From: Amycolatopsis suaedae
GTDB lineage: Bacteria > Actinomycetota > Actinomycetes > Mycobacteriales > Pseudonocardiaceae
Reading direction: 5' to 3'
DNA: 64,000 nucleotides
Assembly: GCF_004214935.1 (NCBI RefSeq)
Contig: NZ_SFCC01000012.1
Coordinates: 186,001 to 250,000 of the forward strand
The notes under the pieces are model-generated. The model saw only the letters and a list, made by a program, of their open reading frames with translations, ran no database searches and was not told the origin of the DNA. Shown piece by piece: positions 7,918 through 16,661 of this stretch (the first letter of the stretch is position 1; each line of letters begins with the position of its first letter). Made by a program: the position numbers and the translations under genes.

Positions 7918-9020
7918 AACTCAGCGGTGTGGAACTGCGCAGGCTCCGGATGCCGCTCGTGGCGCCGTTCCGGACGTCGTTCGGAACGCAGACCGAACGG
8001 GAGCTGCTGCTCGTCCGGGCGGTCACGCCGGCAGGCGAGGGCTGGGGCGAATGCGTCACGATGAGCGCCCCGGTCTACTCCTCGGAGTACAACGACGCCG
8101 CCGCCGACGTGCTGCGCAACCATCTCGTGCCCGCGCTGCTGGGGGCGGGTGAGCTGACCGCCCACCGGGTGGCGTCGCTGCTGGCGAGGTTCAAGGGGCA
8201 CCGGATGGCCAAGGCGGCGCTGGAGATGGCCGTCCTCGACGCCGAACTCCGCACGCACGACCGGTCGTTCGCGGCCGAGCTGGGGTCCGCGCGGGACACG
8301 GTGCCCTGCGGCGTCTCGGTCGGGATCATGGACTCGATCCCCGAGCTGCTCGACGTCGTGGGCGGGTACCTCGACGAGGGCTACGTACGGATCAAGCTCA
8401 AGATCGAGCCGGGCTGGGACGTCGAGCCGGTCCGGCGGGTGCGCGAACGCTTCGGCGACGACGTGCTGTTGCAGGTCGACGCGAACACCGCGTACACCCT
8501 CGGCGACGCGGCGCGGCTGGCCCGGCTCGACCCGTTCGGGCTGCTGCTGATCGAACAGCCGCTCGACGAGGAGGACATGCTCGGGCACGCCGAACTGGCC
8601 CGGCGCATCCGGACCCCGATCTGCCTGGACGAGACGATCGTGTCGGCCCGGGCGGCGGCGGACGCCATCAAGCTCGGCGCGTGCCAGGTCGTCAACATCA
8701 AACCGGGCCGCGTCGGCGGCTACCTCGAAGCCCGCCGGGTGCACGACGTCTGCGTGGCGCACGGCGTCCCGGTGTGGTGCGGGGGAATGATCGAAACCGG
8801 CCTGGGGCGGGCCGCCAACGTCGCGCTGGCGTCGCTGCCCGGCTTCACCCTGCCCGGGGACACCTCGGCCTCCGCCCGCTTCTACCGCACCGACATCACC
8901 GAGCCGTTCGTGCTGGTGGACGGCCACCTGCCGGTGCCGTCCGGGCCGGGGCTCGGTGTCACGCCGATTCCCGGGCTGCTGGAGGAGGTCACCACCTCGA
9001 CGGTGTGGATCGGTTCATAG
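7914..9020 (+). CDS. N-acylamino-acid racemase / o-succinylbenzoate synthase-like enolase
   Basis: A protein of 368 residues in the enolase superfamily, muconate-lactonizing subgroup. It has the K-x-K catalytic motif (IKLKIEP), the metal-binding Asp of VDANTAY, the Glu of LLIEQPL, the Asp of CLDETI, and the second-barrel lysine in VVNIKPGRVGG. The substrate loop and length fit the NAAAR/OSBS family (MenC2-like) rather than a dedicated menaquinone MenC. No other men gene is here and the partner is a COG3375 acetyltransferase, so an N-acyl amino acid racemase role is favoured. The GTG start overlaps the upstream stop by 4 bp, giving translational coupling. Confidence 0.85.
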   Translation: MKLSGVELRRLRMPLVAPFRTSFGTQTERELLLVRAVTPAGEGWGECVTMSAPVYSSEYNDAAADVLRNHLVPALLGAGELTAHRVASLLARFKGHRMAKAALEMAVLDAELRTHDRSFAAELGSARDTVPCGVSVGIMDSIPELLDVVGGYLDEGYVRIKLKIEPGWDVEPVRRVRERFGDDVLLQVDANTAYTLGDAARLARLDPFGLLLIEQPLDEEDMLGHAELARRIRTPICLDETIVSARAAADAIKLGACQVVNIKPGRVGGYLEARRVHDVCVAHGVPVWCGGMIETGLGRAANVALASLPGFTLPGDTSASARFYRTDITEPFVLVDGHLPVPSGPGLGVTPIPGLLEEVTTSTVWIGS

Positions 9021-9068
9021 CTGGGCTAGGCTGGTCTGTGGTGTGCCGGGAAGCCTGGTCGGCGTCGT

Positions 9069-9956
9069 ATGGACCCGTCCCGGATCGGAGCACACGTGAA
9101 CAACCCCGCCGCCCAGACCGCGCTCGGCCCGATGGTGATCGTCGCGGTCGACCAGCATGAGAACCCGCCGCTGGTCCACGACGGACTCGCCGGCCGGATG
9201 TTGCCCCGCGGCGGCAGGCTCGCCGTCGCCGCGGCCCGGTGGCGGCCGGTGCGCCGGGCACTGATCAATGCCACCGAACGCAGGATGCCGGGTCTGTGGG
9301 CGAGCATGCTGTGCCGGAAGCGCTACATCGACGACATCGTCGAACGCGTCGCCCCGCACGTGGCGGCGGCGGTGATTCTCGGCGCCGGGTTCGACACCCG
9401 GGCCTACCGGCTGCCGGCGCTGGCCGGCATGCCGGTCTACGAGGTGGACCAGCCGCTGAACATCCGCCGCAAACGCGCCGCCCTGGCCGCCGCGGGCCGG
9501 CGGCACGGCGGGGTCACCCTCGTGCCGGTCGACTTCCAGACCCAGCAGCTCGCCGGCGTCCTGGCCGGGCACGGCTACCGGGCCACCGAGCCGACGGTCT
9601 TCGTCTGGGAGGCGGTCACCCAGTACCTCACCGAGGACGCCGTCCGCGCCACGTTCGACTTCCTCGCCGCGGCCCCGGCCGGAAGCCACCTGGTCTTCAC
9701 CTACATCCGGCAGGACTTCCTCGACGGAACCGCCCTCTACGGCGCCGAACCGGCCTACCACGAGTTCGTCGTCAAACGCCGCCTGTGGCACTTCGGCATG
9801 CACCCCGAACGGGTCGCCGGGTTCCTCGCCGGCTACGGCTGGACCCACACCGAGCAACTCGGCCCCGCCGAGTTCGCCGCCCGCTACGTCACCCCCAGCG
9901 GACGCAACCTCCCGGTGTCGGAAATCGAACGCTGCGTCCACGCCACCAAGAACTGA
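9069..9956 (+). CDS. SAM-dependent methyltransferase, LCM/TIGR00027 family
   Basis: A 295-residue class I methyltransferase of the leucine-carboxyl-methyltransferase-like family that is expanded in mycobacteria and other actinobacteria. It shows the SAM-binding loop ILGAGFDTRAYRL, the acidic residue after motif I in YEVDQP, and the family block FVWEAVTQYLTEDAVRATF. ATG 9069 follows the racemase gene by 48 bp. The substrate of this family is mostly unknown, so the co-directional position gives only a weak hint of a link with the two genes before it. Confidence 0.85.
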   Translation: MDPSRIGAHVNNPAAQTALGPMVIVAVDQHENPPLVHDGLAGRMLPRGGRLAVAAARWRPVRRALINATERRMPGLWASMLCRKRYIDDIVERVAPHVAAAVILGAGFDTRAYRLPALAGMPVYEVDQPLNIRRKRAALAAAGRRHGGVTLVPVDFQTQQLAGVLAGHGYRATEPTVFVWEAVTQYLTEDAVRATFDFLAAAPAGSHLVFTYIRQDFLDGTALYGAEPAYHEFVVKRRLWHFGMHPERVAGFLAGYGWTHTEQLGPAEFAARYVTPSGRNLPVSEIERCVHATKN

Positions 9957-9966
9957 CCGTCCGGGC

Positions 9967-10701
9967 CTAGCTGCTCGTACGGATGAACCTGCGGTAGAGC
10001 GGCCAGGCCAGCAGGGCGTGGAACGCGGTTCCGGCGAGCAGGTAGGGCCACCAGGTGCCGCCGTCGCTGGCGGTGAGGAATGCCTGGGCGGGCCAGTAGG
10101 TCGGCAGGATGCCGAAGGCGAGGTCCCAGTCCGAGTCGATGAACGCGGGCAGCAGCGGCAGGCCGGCGACGATGATGCCGAGCGCGCGGATCGCCGCGAT
10201 GCCTTCGACTTTGTTCTTGGCGACGGCGAGGATGGCCAGCGCGATGACGAGCGCGGACAGGCCGGTGAGCAGGCCGATCGGGATCAGTGCGGGGACGAGG
10301 TGGCCGGGCAGCAGGCCGCTGACGGTGATGGTGGCGATCACGTAGACGGTGGTGAGGACCACCGCGACGGTCGCACGGTACGCCAGGTAACTGCCCAGTG
10401 AGGCCGGGGTGACCCGGACCGCGGTGAGGGTGTGCGCGTCGCGTTCTTCCAGTACGAGCATGCCGGTGACGCCGCCGACGATGATCGCGCTGGTGAGCAG
10501 CAGGAACCCGACCAGGATCACCGGGTAGTAGGGCGTGAGGTCGAACTGGTGGTCCTCGGCGAGCAGGCGGGTGACCGGCGGGGTGCCGAAGCGGACCGCG
10601 GCGATCCAGACCAGCGGGGCGAGGGTGACTCCGACCAGCAGCGAGTCGCGGCCCACGCCGCGCAGATCGTTGCGGCCGAACGCGGCGAAGGTGTGTGCCA
10701 T
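9967..10701 (-). CDS. ABC-2-type exporter permease
   Basis: A 244-residue membrane protein with about six hydrophobic segments. It resembles the permeases of the Rv2686c-Rv2688c type (fluoroquinolone-efflux-like ABC exporters) in having ERDAHTLTAVRVTP after the second segment. It is the last gene of a three-gene operon with a 1-nt gap to the upstream permease. It forms the transmembrane part of the exporter with its neighbour. The substrate cannot be read from the sequence. Confidence 0.85.
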   Translation of the reverse strand: MAHTFAAFGRNDLRGVGRDSLLVGVTLAPLVWIAAVRFGTPPVTRLLAEDHQFDLTPYYPVILVGFLLLTSAIIVGGVTGMLVLEERDAHTLTAVRVTPASLGSYLAYRATVAVVLTTVYVIATITVSGLLPGHLVPALIPIGLLTGLSALVIALAILAVAKNKVEGIAAIRALGIIVAGLPLLPAFIDSDWDLAFGILPTYWPAQAFLTASDGGTWWPYLLAGTAFHALLAWPLYRRFIRTSS

Positions 10702-10702
10702 G

Positions 10703-11413
10703 TCAGGCTCCTCCGGTCTTGGCGATGAGGTACCTGGTGAACAGCCGCTGGGCCAGCAGCCACATTCCGGCGGCGAACAGCACCGGGTACAGCACGCCGT
10801 AGGCGGCCTGCCAGAGGGTCAGGGTCTTCTGGTCGAAGGCGGCACCCAGGAACAGCAGTGGCCCGTGGGTGGGCACCAGGTAGAGCCAGGGCGTCTCCCA
10901 CAGTCCGGAGTAGTGGACGATCGGCAGGTTGAACACGGCGATGGGCACCACCGCGGGCAGGAACCAGTCGCTGACCGAACGGAAGGGCAGTGCGGTGAGG
11001 AAACCCAGCAGCAGCATCAGCACCGTGCCCAGTGCGGCGCCGAGCACGAGCAGCGGCAGGTGGTAGTGCACACCGTGGGTCGTGGTCGCCACGAACACCG
11101 CCAGCAGCACCGACAGCGCGGTCAGCATGACCACTTTGGACGCGAGGTACTCGTGGAACCGCAACGGGGTCGTGACGACCGCGTTCAGGGTCCGCTCCCC
11201 CTTCTCGAAGAACACCGCGGCGGCGACGAAGAAGAATCCGACGATCATCAGGTCGCCGAGGATCACGTACGGTTCCGCGGTGGAGCGCAGCTGAGCGGGG
11301 ATGGGCAGTAGCAGGGCCAGCCACAGTACGCCGGAGAACACCGCGGCGTGCAGGAACTTGTACCGCCACTGCAGGGTGATCTCCAGGCGCAACGCCACGG
11401 CGAGGCGGCTCAT
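10703..11413 (-). CDS. ABC-2-type exporter permease
   Basis: A 236-residue membrane protein with about six hydrophobic helices and the loop FFEKGERTLNAVVTTPLR after the second one, which matches the sister permease in position and type. Its ATG overlaps the stop of the ATPase gene (ATGA), so the two are translationally coupled. With the other permease it probably forms a heterodimeric pore energised by the adjacent ATPase. Confidence 0.87.
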   Translation of the reverse strand: MSRLAVALRLEITLQWRYKFLHAAVFSGVLWLALLLPIPAQLRSTAEPYVILGDLMIVGFFFVAAAVFFEKGERTLNAVVTTPLRFHEYLASKVVMLTALSVLLAVFVATTTHGVHYHLPLLVLGAALGTVLMLLLGFLTALPFRSVSDWFLPAVVPIAVFNLPIVHYSGLWETPWLYLVPTHGPLLFLGAAFDQKTLTLWQAAYGVLYPVLFAAGMWLLAQRLFTRYLIAKTGGA

Positions 11414-12273
11414 GTCAGGCTCCGCCCGGTGGCTTCGACGAACACGTCGTCCAGGCTGGCTTCCTTGCTGTGCAACGTCTCCACGCGTTCGTGGCGGAGC
11501 AGGGCGAGGAAGTCCGGGTTGCCTGCCAGGCCGTCGAGCGGGAAGTCCTTGCCGATCAACGTGTCCGCCTCCGATCGGTACTCGACGCGGACCTGCCGCA
11601 GGCTGCGGGCGACCTTGAGTTCCCTCGGCGAGCCAAGCACGACGATCCGGCCGTCGACGACGAACGCGACCCGGTCGCAGAGCTGGTCGGCGGTGGCCAT
11701 GTCGTGGGTGGTCAGGAAGATCGTCTTCCCGCGGGCCTTCGCCCGCAGCACGATGTCGCGGACTTTGCGGGCGTTGACCGGGTCCAGGCCGGAGGTCGGT
11801 TCGTCCAGGAACAGCAGGTCCGGGTCGTGCAGCAACGCCCGCACGAACACCAGCCGCATCTGCATTCCCTTGGAGAACTTCGCCACCCGGGTGTCCGCGT
11901 CCTCGGCCAGGCCCACCGCGTCGAGCAGTTCCATCGGGTCCAGAGTGGATCCGTCATAGAGTGACGCGAAGAACCGCAGGTTCTCCAGCGCGGTCAGTTT
12001 CTGGTAGTGGTTGGGCAGTTCGAAGGACACCCCCACCCGCTGGTAGTAGTCCTGCCCCCACTCGGCGGGTTCCCTGCCCCACACCGACACCGAGCCCCCG
12101 TGCCCGGTCAGCAGGCCGATCAGGATCTTCTGCGTGGTGGACTTGCCCGCGCCGCTGGGTCCGAGGAACCCGAAGATCTCGCCCTCGCCGACGGCGAAGT
12201 CCATCCCGCGTACGGCGGGTTCGCCGCCGCCGGGGTAGGTGAAGGTGAGGTTGTCCACCTCGATCACGTCCAT
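11410..12273 (-). CDS. ABC transporter ATP-binding protein
   Basis: A 287-residue ATPase with Walker A GPSGAGKST, signature motif FSKGMQMRL, Walker B LLFLDEPTSGLDP and the switch histidine in LTTHDM. The C-terminal 60 residues form the extension usual in drug and lipid exporters of the CcmA type. It is the first gene of the ATPase-permease-permease operon. It is divergent from a MarR/GbsR-like regulator, and the 82-bp gap holds an inverted repeat that probably makes the exporter inducible. Confidence 0.93.
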   Translation of the reverse strand: MDVIEVDNLTFTYPGGGEPAVRGMDFAVGEGEIFGFLGPSGAGKSTTQKILIGLLTGHGGSVSVWGREPAEWGQDYYQRVGVSFELPNHYQKLTALENLRFFASLYDGSTLDPMELLDAVGLAEDADTRVAKFSKGMQMRLVFVRALLHDPDLLFLDEPTSGLDPVNARKVRDIVLRAKARGKTIFLTTHDMATADQLCDRVAFVVDGRIVVLGSPRELKVARSLRQVRVEYRSEADTLIGKDFPLDGLAGNPDFLALLRHERVETLHSKEASLDDVFVEATGRSLT

Positions 12274-12302
12274 GGTTCATACGGTATCGAATCTTCGCAC
12301 TT

Positions 12303-12318
12303 TTGCGAACATTCGCAA
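12303..12318. promoter_or_regulatory. Inverted repeat between ABC exporter and MarR-like gene
   Basis: TTGCGAA-CA-TTCGCAA is a perfect 7-bp inverted repeat with a 2-nt spacer, extended imperfectly to about 20 bp (CACTTTTGCGAA against TTCGCAAGTG). It sits about 30-40 bp from each start codon, so one dimer could repress both divergent promoters. Confidence 0.6.
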
Positions 12319-12355
12319 GTGTTAGGATTGCGTCAGGATCCTGGAAGGGAGTTCG

Positions 12356-12835
12356 ATGGGTGACCCGATGGAGCCGGCCGAACGGCTCGCGTTGACGCTG
12401 ACCAGCGGCGGCATGCAGCGGATGACCGCGCGCGTGCTGTGCGCGCTGCTGTTCGCCGAGCAGGAGACGGTGACCGCGGGCGAGCTGGCGGACTGGCTCA
12501 CCATCAGCCCGGGCACCGTCTCGACCGCGATCAAGTCCCTGACCTCGGTGGGGCTGATCGAGCGGGTCCCCGCACCGGGCAGCAGGCGCGAGCACTTCCG
12601 CTTCCGTGACGGCGCCTGGGCCATCCTGATGTCCAGCCAGAACGAGATGATCAAGATCATGCAGGAGGCCGCCGACGAAGGCATCGACGCCGTCGGCGAA
12701 GACAGCATCGCCGGACACCGCCTGGCCGAGATGCGCGACTTCTACACCTACCTGATGGCCGAACTCCCCGCCGTCATCGACCGCTGGCACGCCAGCCGCG
12801 ACGGACAGCCCCCGCCTGGCGGGTCGTCCCGGTAG
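12356..12835 (+). CDS. MarR/GbsR-like transcriptional regulator
   Basis: A 159-residue winged-helix protein. The DNA-binding part (about residues 22-85) contains VTAGELADWLTISPGTVSTAIKSL followed by the wing residues RREHFRF, and then a helical dimerisation tail. ATG 12356 is preceded by GGAAGGGAG. Divergent placement beside an ABC exporter and a shared inverted repeat make it the probable local repressor of that exporter. The ligand is presumably an exported compound, but nothing in the sequence identifies it. Confidence 0.88.
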   Translation: MGDPMEPAERLALTLTSGGMQRMTARVLCALLFAEQETVTAGELADWLTISPGTVSTAIKSLTSVGLIERVPAPGSRREHFRFRDGAWAILMSSQNEMIKIMQEAADEGIDAVGEDSIAGHRLAEMRDFYTYLMAELPAVIDRWHASRDGQPPPGGSSR

Positions 12836-12891
12836 CGCGCGCGTCCACTGGACGGAAGACGACGCCAACCCACGCCGGTTACCGTGAGGCC

Positions 12892-13455
12892 ATGAGACCG
12901 GAGCCCGGGCAGGTGCTGCACTTCTCCGAGGACCCCACCATCACCCGCTTCGTACCGCACGTGGCCGCGACGGCACGGCAGCCCGGCGCCTACGTCTGGG
13001 CCGTGGACCACGACCGGGCCCCGGACTACTGGTTCCCCAGGAACTGCCCCCGGGCAATGGCCTGGACACTGCCCACCACATCGCAGGCAGACGCCGACCG
13101 GATCCTCGGCCCCGGCGGCGGCACCCGCGTGCACGCCATCGAGTACCACCGCCTCGGCGAACTCTTCAGCGTCCAGCTGTTCGCCTACCGGCTCCCCGCC
13201 GACCGCTTCCGGCCGTTCGGCACACCGACACCCCACGCCATGGTCGCGACCGAACCCGTGCAACCCCTCGGCCCACCAGAGCCGGTCGGTGACCTCCTGC
13301 GGCTGCACGCCGACGCCGGCATCCAGCTTCGAGTGCTCGGCAACCTCTGGGACTTCTGGGACGCCGTCACCACGAGCACGCTGGGCCACAGCGGAATCCG
13401 GCTGCGCAACGCACTTACCGGGCCTACCCCGACAGGTAGCGATCGCCCGCCCTGA
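12892..13455 (+). CDS. Conserved protein of the DUF6886 type
   Basis: A 187-residue protein with the block LHFSEDPTITRFVPHVAATA followed by VWAVDHDRAPDYWFPRNCPRA, which I recognise as the widespread DUF6886 family. No membrane segment or signal is seen. The function is unknown. The histidine- and arginine-rich N-terminal pattern recalls small ADP-ribosyltransferase-like folds, but that is only an impression. It stands alone between the MarR-like gene and a DUF1330 gene. Confidence 0.75.
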   Translation: MRPEPGQVLHFSEDPTITRFVPHVAATARQPGAYVWAVDHDRAPDYWFPRNCPRAMAWTLPTTSQADADRILGPGGGTRVHAIEYHRLGELFSVQLFAYRLPADRFRPFGTPTPHAMVATEPVQPLGPPEPVGDLLRLHADAGIQLRVLGNLWDFWDAVTTSTLGHSGIRLRNALTGPTPTGSDRPP

Positions 13456-13526
13456 TCCACCCGGCTCTTTCGGGCCGATGGATCTGAGTATGTTTCTGAT
13501 GATCAGTTCCGAACGCAGGAGGAACC

Positions 13527-13823
13527 GTGGCCAAGGGCTACTGGGTCAGCGTCTACCCCACCAGCACAGACCCTGAGGGTCTTGGTGCCTACAACGAACT
13601 GGCAGGTGTGGCCGTCAGGGCCGCAGGCGGCCGGGTGCTCGCCGGCATCGGCAGCCGGGTCGTCGCACACGAAGCCGGAATCGCCGAGCGCGTTGTCCTG
13701 ATCGAGTTCGACAGCTTCGAACAGGCGGTCGCCGCCTATGAGAGTGCGGCTTACCAGGAGGCGCTGGCCGAACTGCCCGACGGCTTCGAGCGCGACTTCC
13801 GCATCATCGAAGGCCTCGACTGA
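13527..13823 (+). CDS. DUF1330 dimeric alpha/beta-barrel-like protein
   Basis: A 98-residue protein with the ferredoxin-like fold of DUF1330: strand KGYWVSVYPT, then a helix, then VVLIEFDSFEQAVAAYESAAYQEAL and the terminal RIIEGLD. The GTG start at 13527 follows an AGGAGG site. Members are usually small cytoplasmic dimers of uncertain function, distantly related to EthD and antibiotic monooxygenase proteins. Confidence 0.85.
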   Translation: MAKGYWVSVYPTSTDPEGLGAYNELAGVAVRAAGGRVLAGIGSRVVAHEAGIAERVVLIEFDSFEQAVAAYESAAYQEALAELPDGFERDFRIIEGLD

Positions 13824-14473
13824 CGATCGAGGCCGCGGGGCGACACTGGGCCGCCTTCGGCGACCGATGCCGGGCCGGGTGAGGTCATCGGCCGGTTCCG
13901 TACGGACCGGATCGGTCTCCCGGCCAATCGGACCGGCCTCGTGGTGAGGAACGCGGGCTGCCAGATTCCGTAGGAGCCCAGCCTGATCGTCATGTCGCCA
14001 CCGCAAGGACGAAAAATGCACAAAGTCATCCCTCGCGGCACCGCTCCGGGTCGGTGCCGAATCAAACCGCCGCCGACCCCGCCATTCGCCCTGGTCAGAG
14101 CAGCCGAGGACATGCCGTAGTGACCGCGATGCGGTCGGAAAACACCCGCCCTGCGCCGCGGGCGTGAACGCCGGCGATGCGGCCGAAAGACATGCCGAGC
14201 GGCTCGCCCGCTCGCCCCCTGTTATCGAGTCGGCATCGTGCCCATACCCGTGGGACCAGCAAAAACACTCACCGACGGGTCGGTTCTGTGCCTGCCACCG
14301 TGGCACAGCAAGCAGGCGCGTTCCCCACTGCCGACCCCAGGGGCAGACCAAGAGCCGTCCCGCCGAAACGGGCTCGACTGGTTTCGGCAAGCTGAAGTGG
14401 CTCCGGTGCGGCCTCCTGATCTGGCCCTGCTGCCTCGGGGATCTCCTGCAAAGGGTTTGGCCGGGAGCGGTTA
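13824..14473. other. 650-bp stretch without a supportable gene
   Basis: No frame here has both a start with a ribosome site and a recognisable protein. Long minus-strand frames lack coding-like third-position bias. Short palindromic pieces such as GGTTCCGTACGGACC near 13894 are present, but no tRNA, attachment site or insertion sequence can be defended. Confidence 0.5.
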
Positions 14474-15394
14474 CTACGCGGTGGTCGCCCCGCTGTCATC
14501 AAGTTCGTGGGATATCTCGTGTGCGACCTGGGTGGTAATCGCGATCGTGCGCTCGGTCAGTGGGGAGTGGCTGCGGGCTGACTGCCAGAGCAGGTGGATC
14601 TGACGCGGATGGGGCGCGGGCTGCAGGGTGTGCAGACGCAGCGTGGTGTCGTCCCAGAGGCCTGCGGCGTGCACGGCCAAGCGCGGCAGAATGGCCCAAC
14701 CGAGTCCGGCGCGCACCATGGACAGGAGCGCTTCGTTGCCCGCGGCGCGGAAGACGATCAGCGGATGGACGCCGTGCCGCGCCAGTTCGCGCTCCAGCCG
14801 CGGCTGGTCGCAGGTGGGCGGGTAGGCCACCATCGGCGCGCCGTCGAGGCAGGCCAGCGGGACCGGGCCGGCGGGTGCGGCGCCGGGTGTGGCCACCAGC
14901 AGGTACGGGTCGTCGAGCAGTTTGAGGTGTTCCAGGTCGCCGCCGACCCGGCAGTCGTAGAACACCAGGTCCAACTCGCTGACCTGCGGTGGGTCCGTTT
15001 CCTCCTCGAACAGGCGGATGTCACAGCTGGGGTGCTCGTCGCGCAGCCGCCGCACCACCCGGGGAAGGACCACAGTGGACACACTTTGGAAGGTGCCGAT
15101 GTCGATGCGGCCATCGCCGGCCTTGAACCGCTCGATCGCGGTCGTCATGGCGGTCGCCTTGGCGAGCAATTCGCGGGCATGGGCCAGGACCACAGCGCCC
15201 AACGGGGTGACCTGCACCGGTTTCGGCCCGCCCGGCCGATCGAAGACCGCGCCACCGACGGCCCGCTCCAGGGCGGCGATCTGTTGGCTCACGGTGGATT
15301 GTGTGTATCCGAGCCGGGCGGCGGCCCGGGCGAACGTGCCCTCGTCCGCGATGGCGGCGAGCGCGGCCAGGTACCGCAGTCCGATGTCGGTCAC
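14474..15394 (-). CDS. LysR-family transcriptional regulator
   Basis: A 306-residue LysR regulator. The N-terminal winged HTH contains FARAAARLGYTQSTVSQQIAALE, and the C-terminal two-lobed effector domain begins about residue 90. GTG 15394 is preferred because it puts the HTH at the usual distance from the N-terminus; an upstream in-frame start at 15430 adds 12 residues. It is divergent from two VOC-family genes and probably controls them from the 153-bp gap, where a LysR-type dyad is visible. Confidence 0.88.
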   Translation of the reverse strand: MTDIGLRYLAALAAIADEGTFARAAARLGYTQSTVSQQIAALERAVGGAVFDRPGGPKPVQVTPLGAVVLAHARELLAKATAMTTAIERFKAGDGRIDIGTFQSVSTVVLPRVVRRLRDEHPSCDIRLFEEETDPPQVSELDLVFYDCRVGGDLEHLKLLDDPYLLVATPGAAPAGPVPLACLDGAPMVAYPPTCDQPRLERELARHGVHPLIVFRAAGNEALLSMVRAGLGWAILPRLAVHAAGLWDDTTLRLHTLQPAPHPRQIHLLWQSARSHSPLTERTIAITTQVAHEISHELDDSGATTA

Positions 15395-15438
15395 GCGGCG
15401 CAGGCTACCCACGATGATCGCAAATCTCAATCGAACTA

Positions 15439-15463
15439 ATCGCTTATGTTCGCTATACGCGAT
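15439..15463. promoter_or_regulatory. LysR-type dyad
   Basis: ATCGC and GCGAT form a 5-bp inverted repeat with a 15-nt spacer (centre TTCGC) in the gap between the LysR gene and the first VOC gene. The spacing fits a LysR recognition site, though such dyads are degenerate. Confidence 0.4.
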
Positions 15464-15547
15464 GCTGACGCGGCTCTAGCGTGGCTGTGTGCGACGACGT
15501 GGTCCTGCGACCGCCCGCGGACCCAACCAGGGAAGGAATGAGCCACG

Positions 15548-15922
15548 ATGACGAGCAGGGACAGCATGAAGGTCGGCATGTACTCCTTCGACTGCCGCGA
15601 CGCGGCAGCCCTGGCGGGGTTCTGGTCGAGAACGCTTATGCGGCCCGTGGATGACGGCGCGACGGCAGCCTTCGCGACGATCGGCTTCGACGGCAACGGC
15701 CCGACCTGGATGTTCCACCAGGCCCAGGGCGAGCTCCCGGCCGGGCAGAACCGCCTGATGCTCGACCTCGGCGGCGAGGCCGACTGGTCCGAGCAAGCCG
15801 ACCGCGTCGAGGCGCTGGGCGCGGAACGGGTCAGCGACAACGAACAGGACGGCATCCGGTGGGTGGTGTTCCGCGACCCGGAGGGCAACACGTTCCGGAT
15901 CTTCGCCCCACGACCCGAATAG
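15548..15922 (+). CDS. VOC-family (glyoxalase-like) protein
   Basis: A 124-residue single-module VOC protein. It begins KVGMYSFDCRDAAALAGFW and ends with the typical VVFRDPEGNTFRIF strand. It matches glyoxalase/bleomycin-resistance-like proteins of the DUF-type VOC group. Metal ligands are not complete enough to predict a reaction. It is divergent from a LysR gene and followed 58 bp later by a second VOC gene, so the two are probably one LysR-controlled unit. Confidence 0.85.
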   Translation: MTSRDSMKVGMYSFDCRDAAALAGFWSRTLMRPVDDGATAAFATIGFDGNGPTWMFHQAQGELPAGQNRLMLDLGGEADWSEQADRVEALGAERVSDNEQDGIRWVVFRDPEGNTFRIFAPRPE

Positions 15923-15980
15923 CCACCCCGAGCACGCCGGGGGATGACGCACGTGACGAATTCCGGAGGGAGTAGCTCTG

Positions 15981-16361
15981 ATGCACGTTGGACCCGTCAT
16001 CGCCGTGACCGACCTTGATCGGGCACGCGAGTTCTACGAGGGCAAGCTGGGTCTGGCCGGCGAGCCGACACCGGGCGGCTGGCTTGTCCGCGGCGACGAC
16101 GACACGGTGATCTACCTGCTCGCCGGATTCTCGGACGCCGGAACAGCCAGCTGGCCGGTGGCCAGCTTCCGGGTCACCGACGCCCGGACTTCGGCACGAA
16201 CCCTCCGCTCGCGCGGGGTCACCTTCCTCGGCCGTGCGGAGTTGCCCTTCCAACTCGACGCCGACGGCATCTCCTCGGACACGCCCGGCCTGCTGGTGGC
16301 ATGGATGCGCGACCCCGACGGCTCCGTGCTCACCATCTTCAGCCGCACCGCACAGCATTAG
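15981..16361 (+). CDS. VOC-family (glyoxalase-like) protein
   Basis: A 126-residue VOC protein with the paired beta-alpha-beta-beta-beta layout. It starts MHVGPVIAVTDLDRAREFYEGKLGL and ends MRDPDGSVLTIFS, the usual VOC terminal motif. A GGAGGGAG site precedes ATG 15981. It lies co-directionally behind another VOC gene, which suggests joint regulation. The substrate is unknown: dioxygenase, lyase or binding roles all occur in the superfamily. Confidence 0.87.
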   Translation: MHVGPVIAVTDLDRAREFYEGKLGLAGEPTPGGWLVRGDDDTVIYLLAGFSDAGTASWPVASFRVTDARTSARTLRSRGVTFLGRAELPFQLDADGISSDTPGLLVAWMRDPDGSVLTIFSRTAQH

Positions 16362-16661
16362 CGAAGACATCGACACAAGATCCCGTACACCACCCGGCAC
16401 GTGGCAGAGCGCCTGAAGCCGAACGGTCCGCACATCCCGCATAGCGCGTTCGCCGGGGACTGGGTGCTCACCCGCCCCCGTGCAGCTGTCACATCCGCTA
16501 ACCGCGTTTAGCTCGCCCGGGATCCGCGGCGCCGCCTGGTCGTGCGCAGCCGGAAGGATTCGGTACCGGCCGAATTACTCGATTCGGATTACGAACATTG
16601 CCCACGGCTACAATTCGGCCATAGTGTGTATTCACCCCTCGCGACAACGGATCGCGCGGGT
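16362..16661. other. Intergenic stretch before the GH12 control region
   Basis: Three hundred bases with no gene I can support. A short frame after the VOC gene reads IPYTTRHVAERLKPNGPHIP and could be a protein remnant. The last 100 bases become AT-richer and lead into the GH12 promoter. Confidence 0.4.

Noticed and set aside
1129..9956. P450, TetR, methyltransferase and exporter as a secondary-metabolite cluster
   Set aside because: There is no polyketide, peptide, terpene or RiPP core enzyme, and unrelated genes and remnants intervene.
13503..14390. Long minus-strand frame in the 13.8-14.5 kb gap as a gene
   Set aside because: It overlaps the DUF1330 gene on the opposite strand, has no ribosome site, no recognisable domain and poor third-position bias.
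13824..14473. tRNA or phage attachment site in the same gap
   Set aside because: No cloverleaf with acceptor and T-loop consensus was found and no integrase or direct repeat accompanies it.
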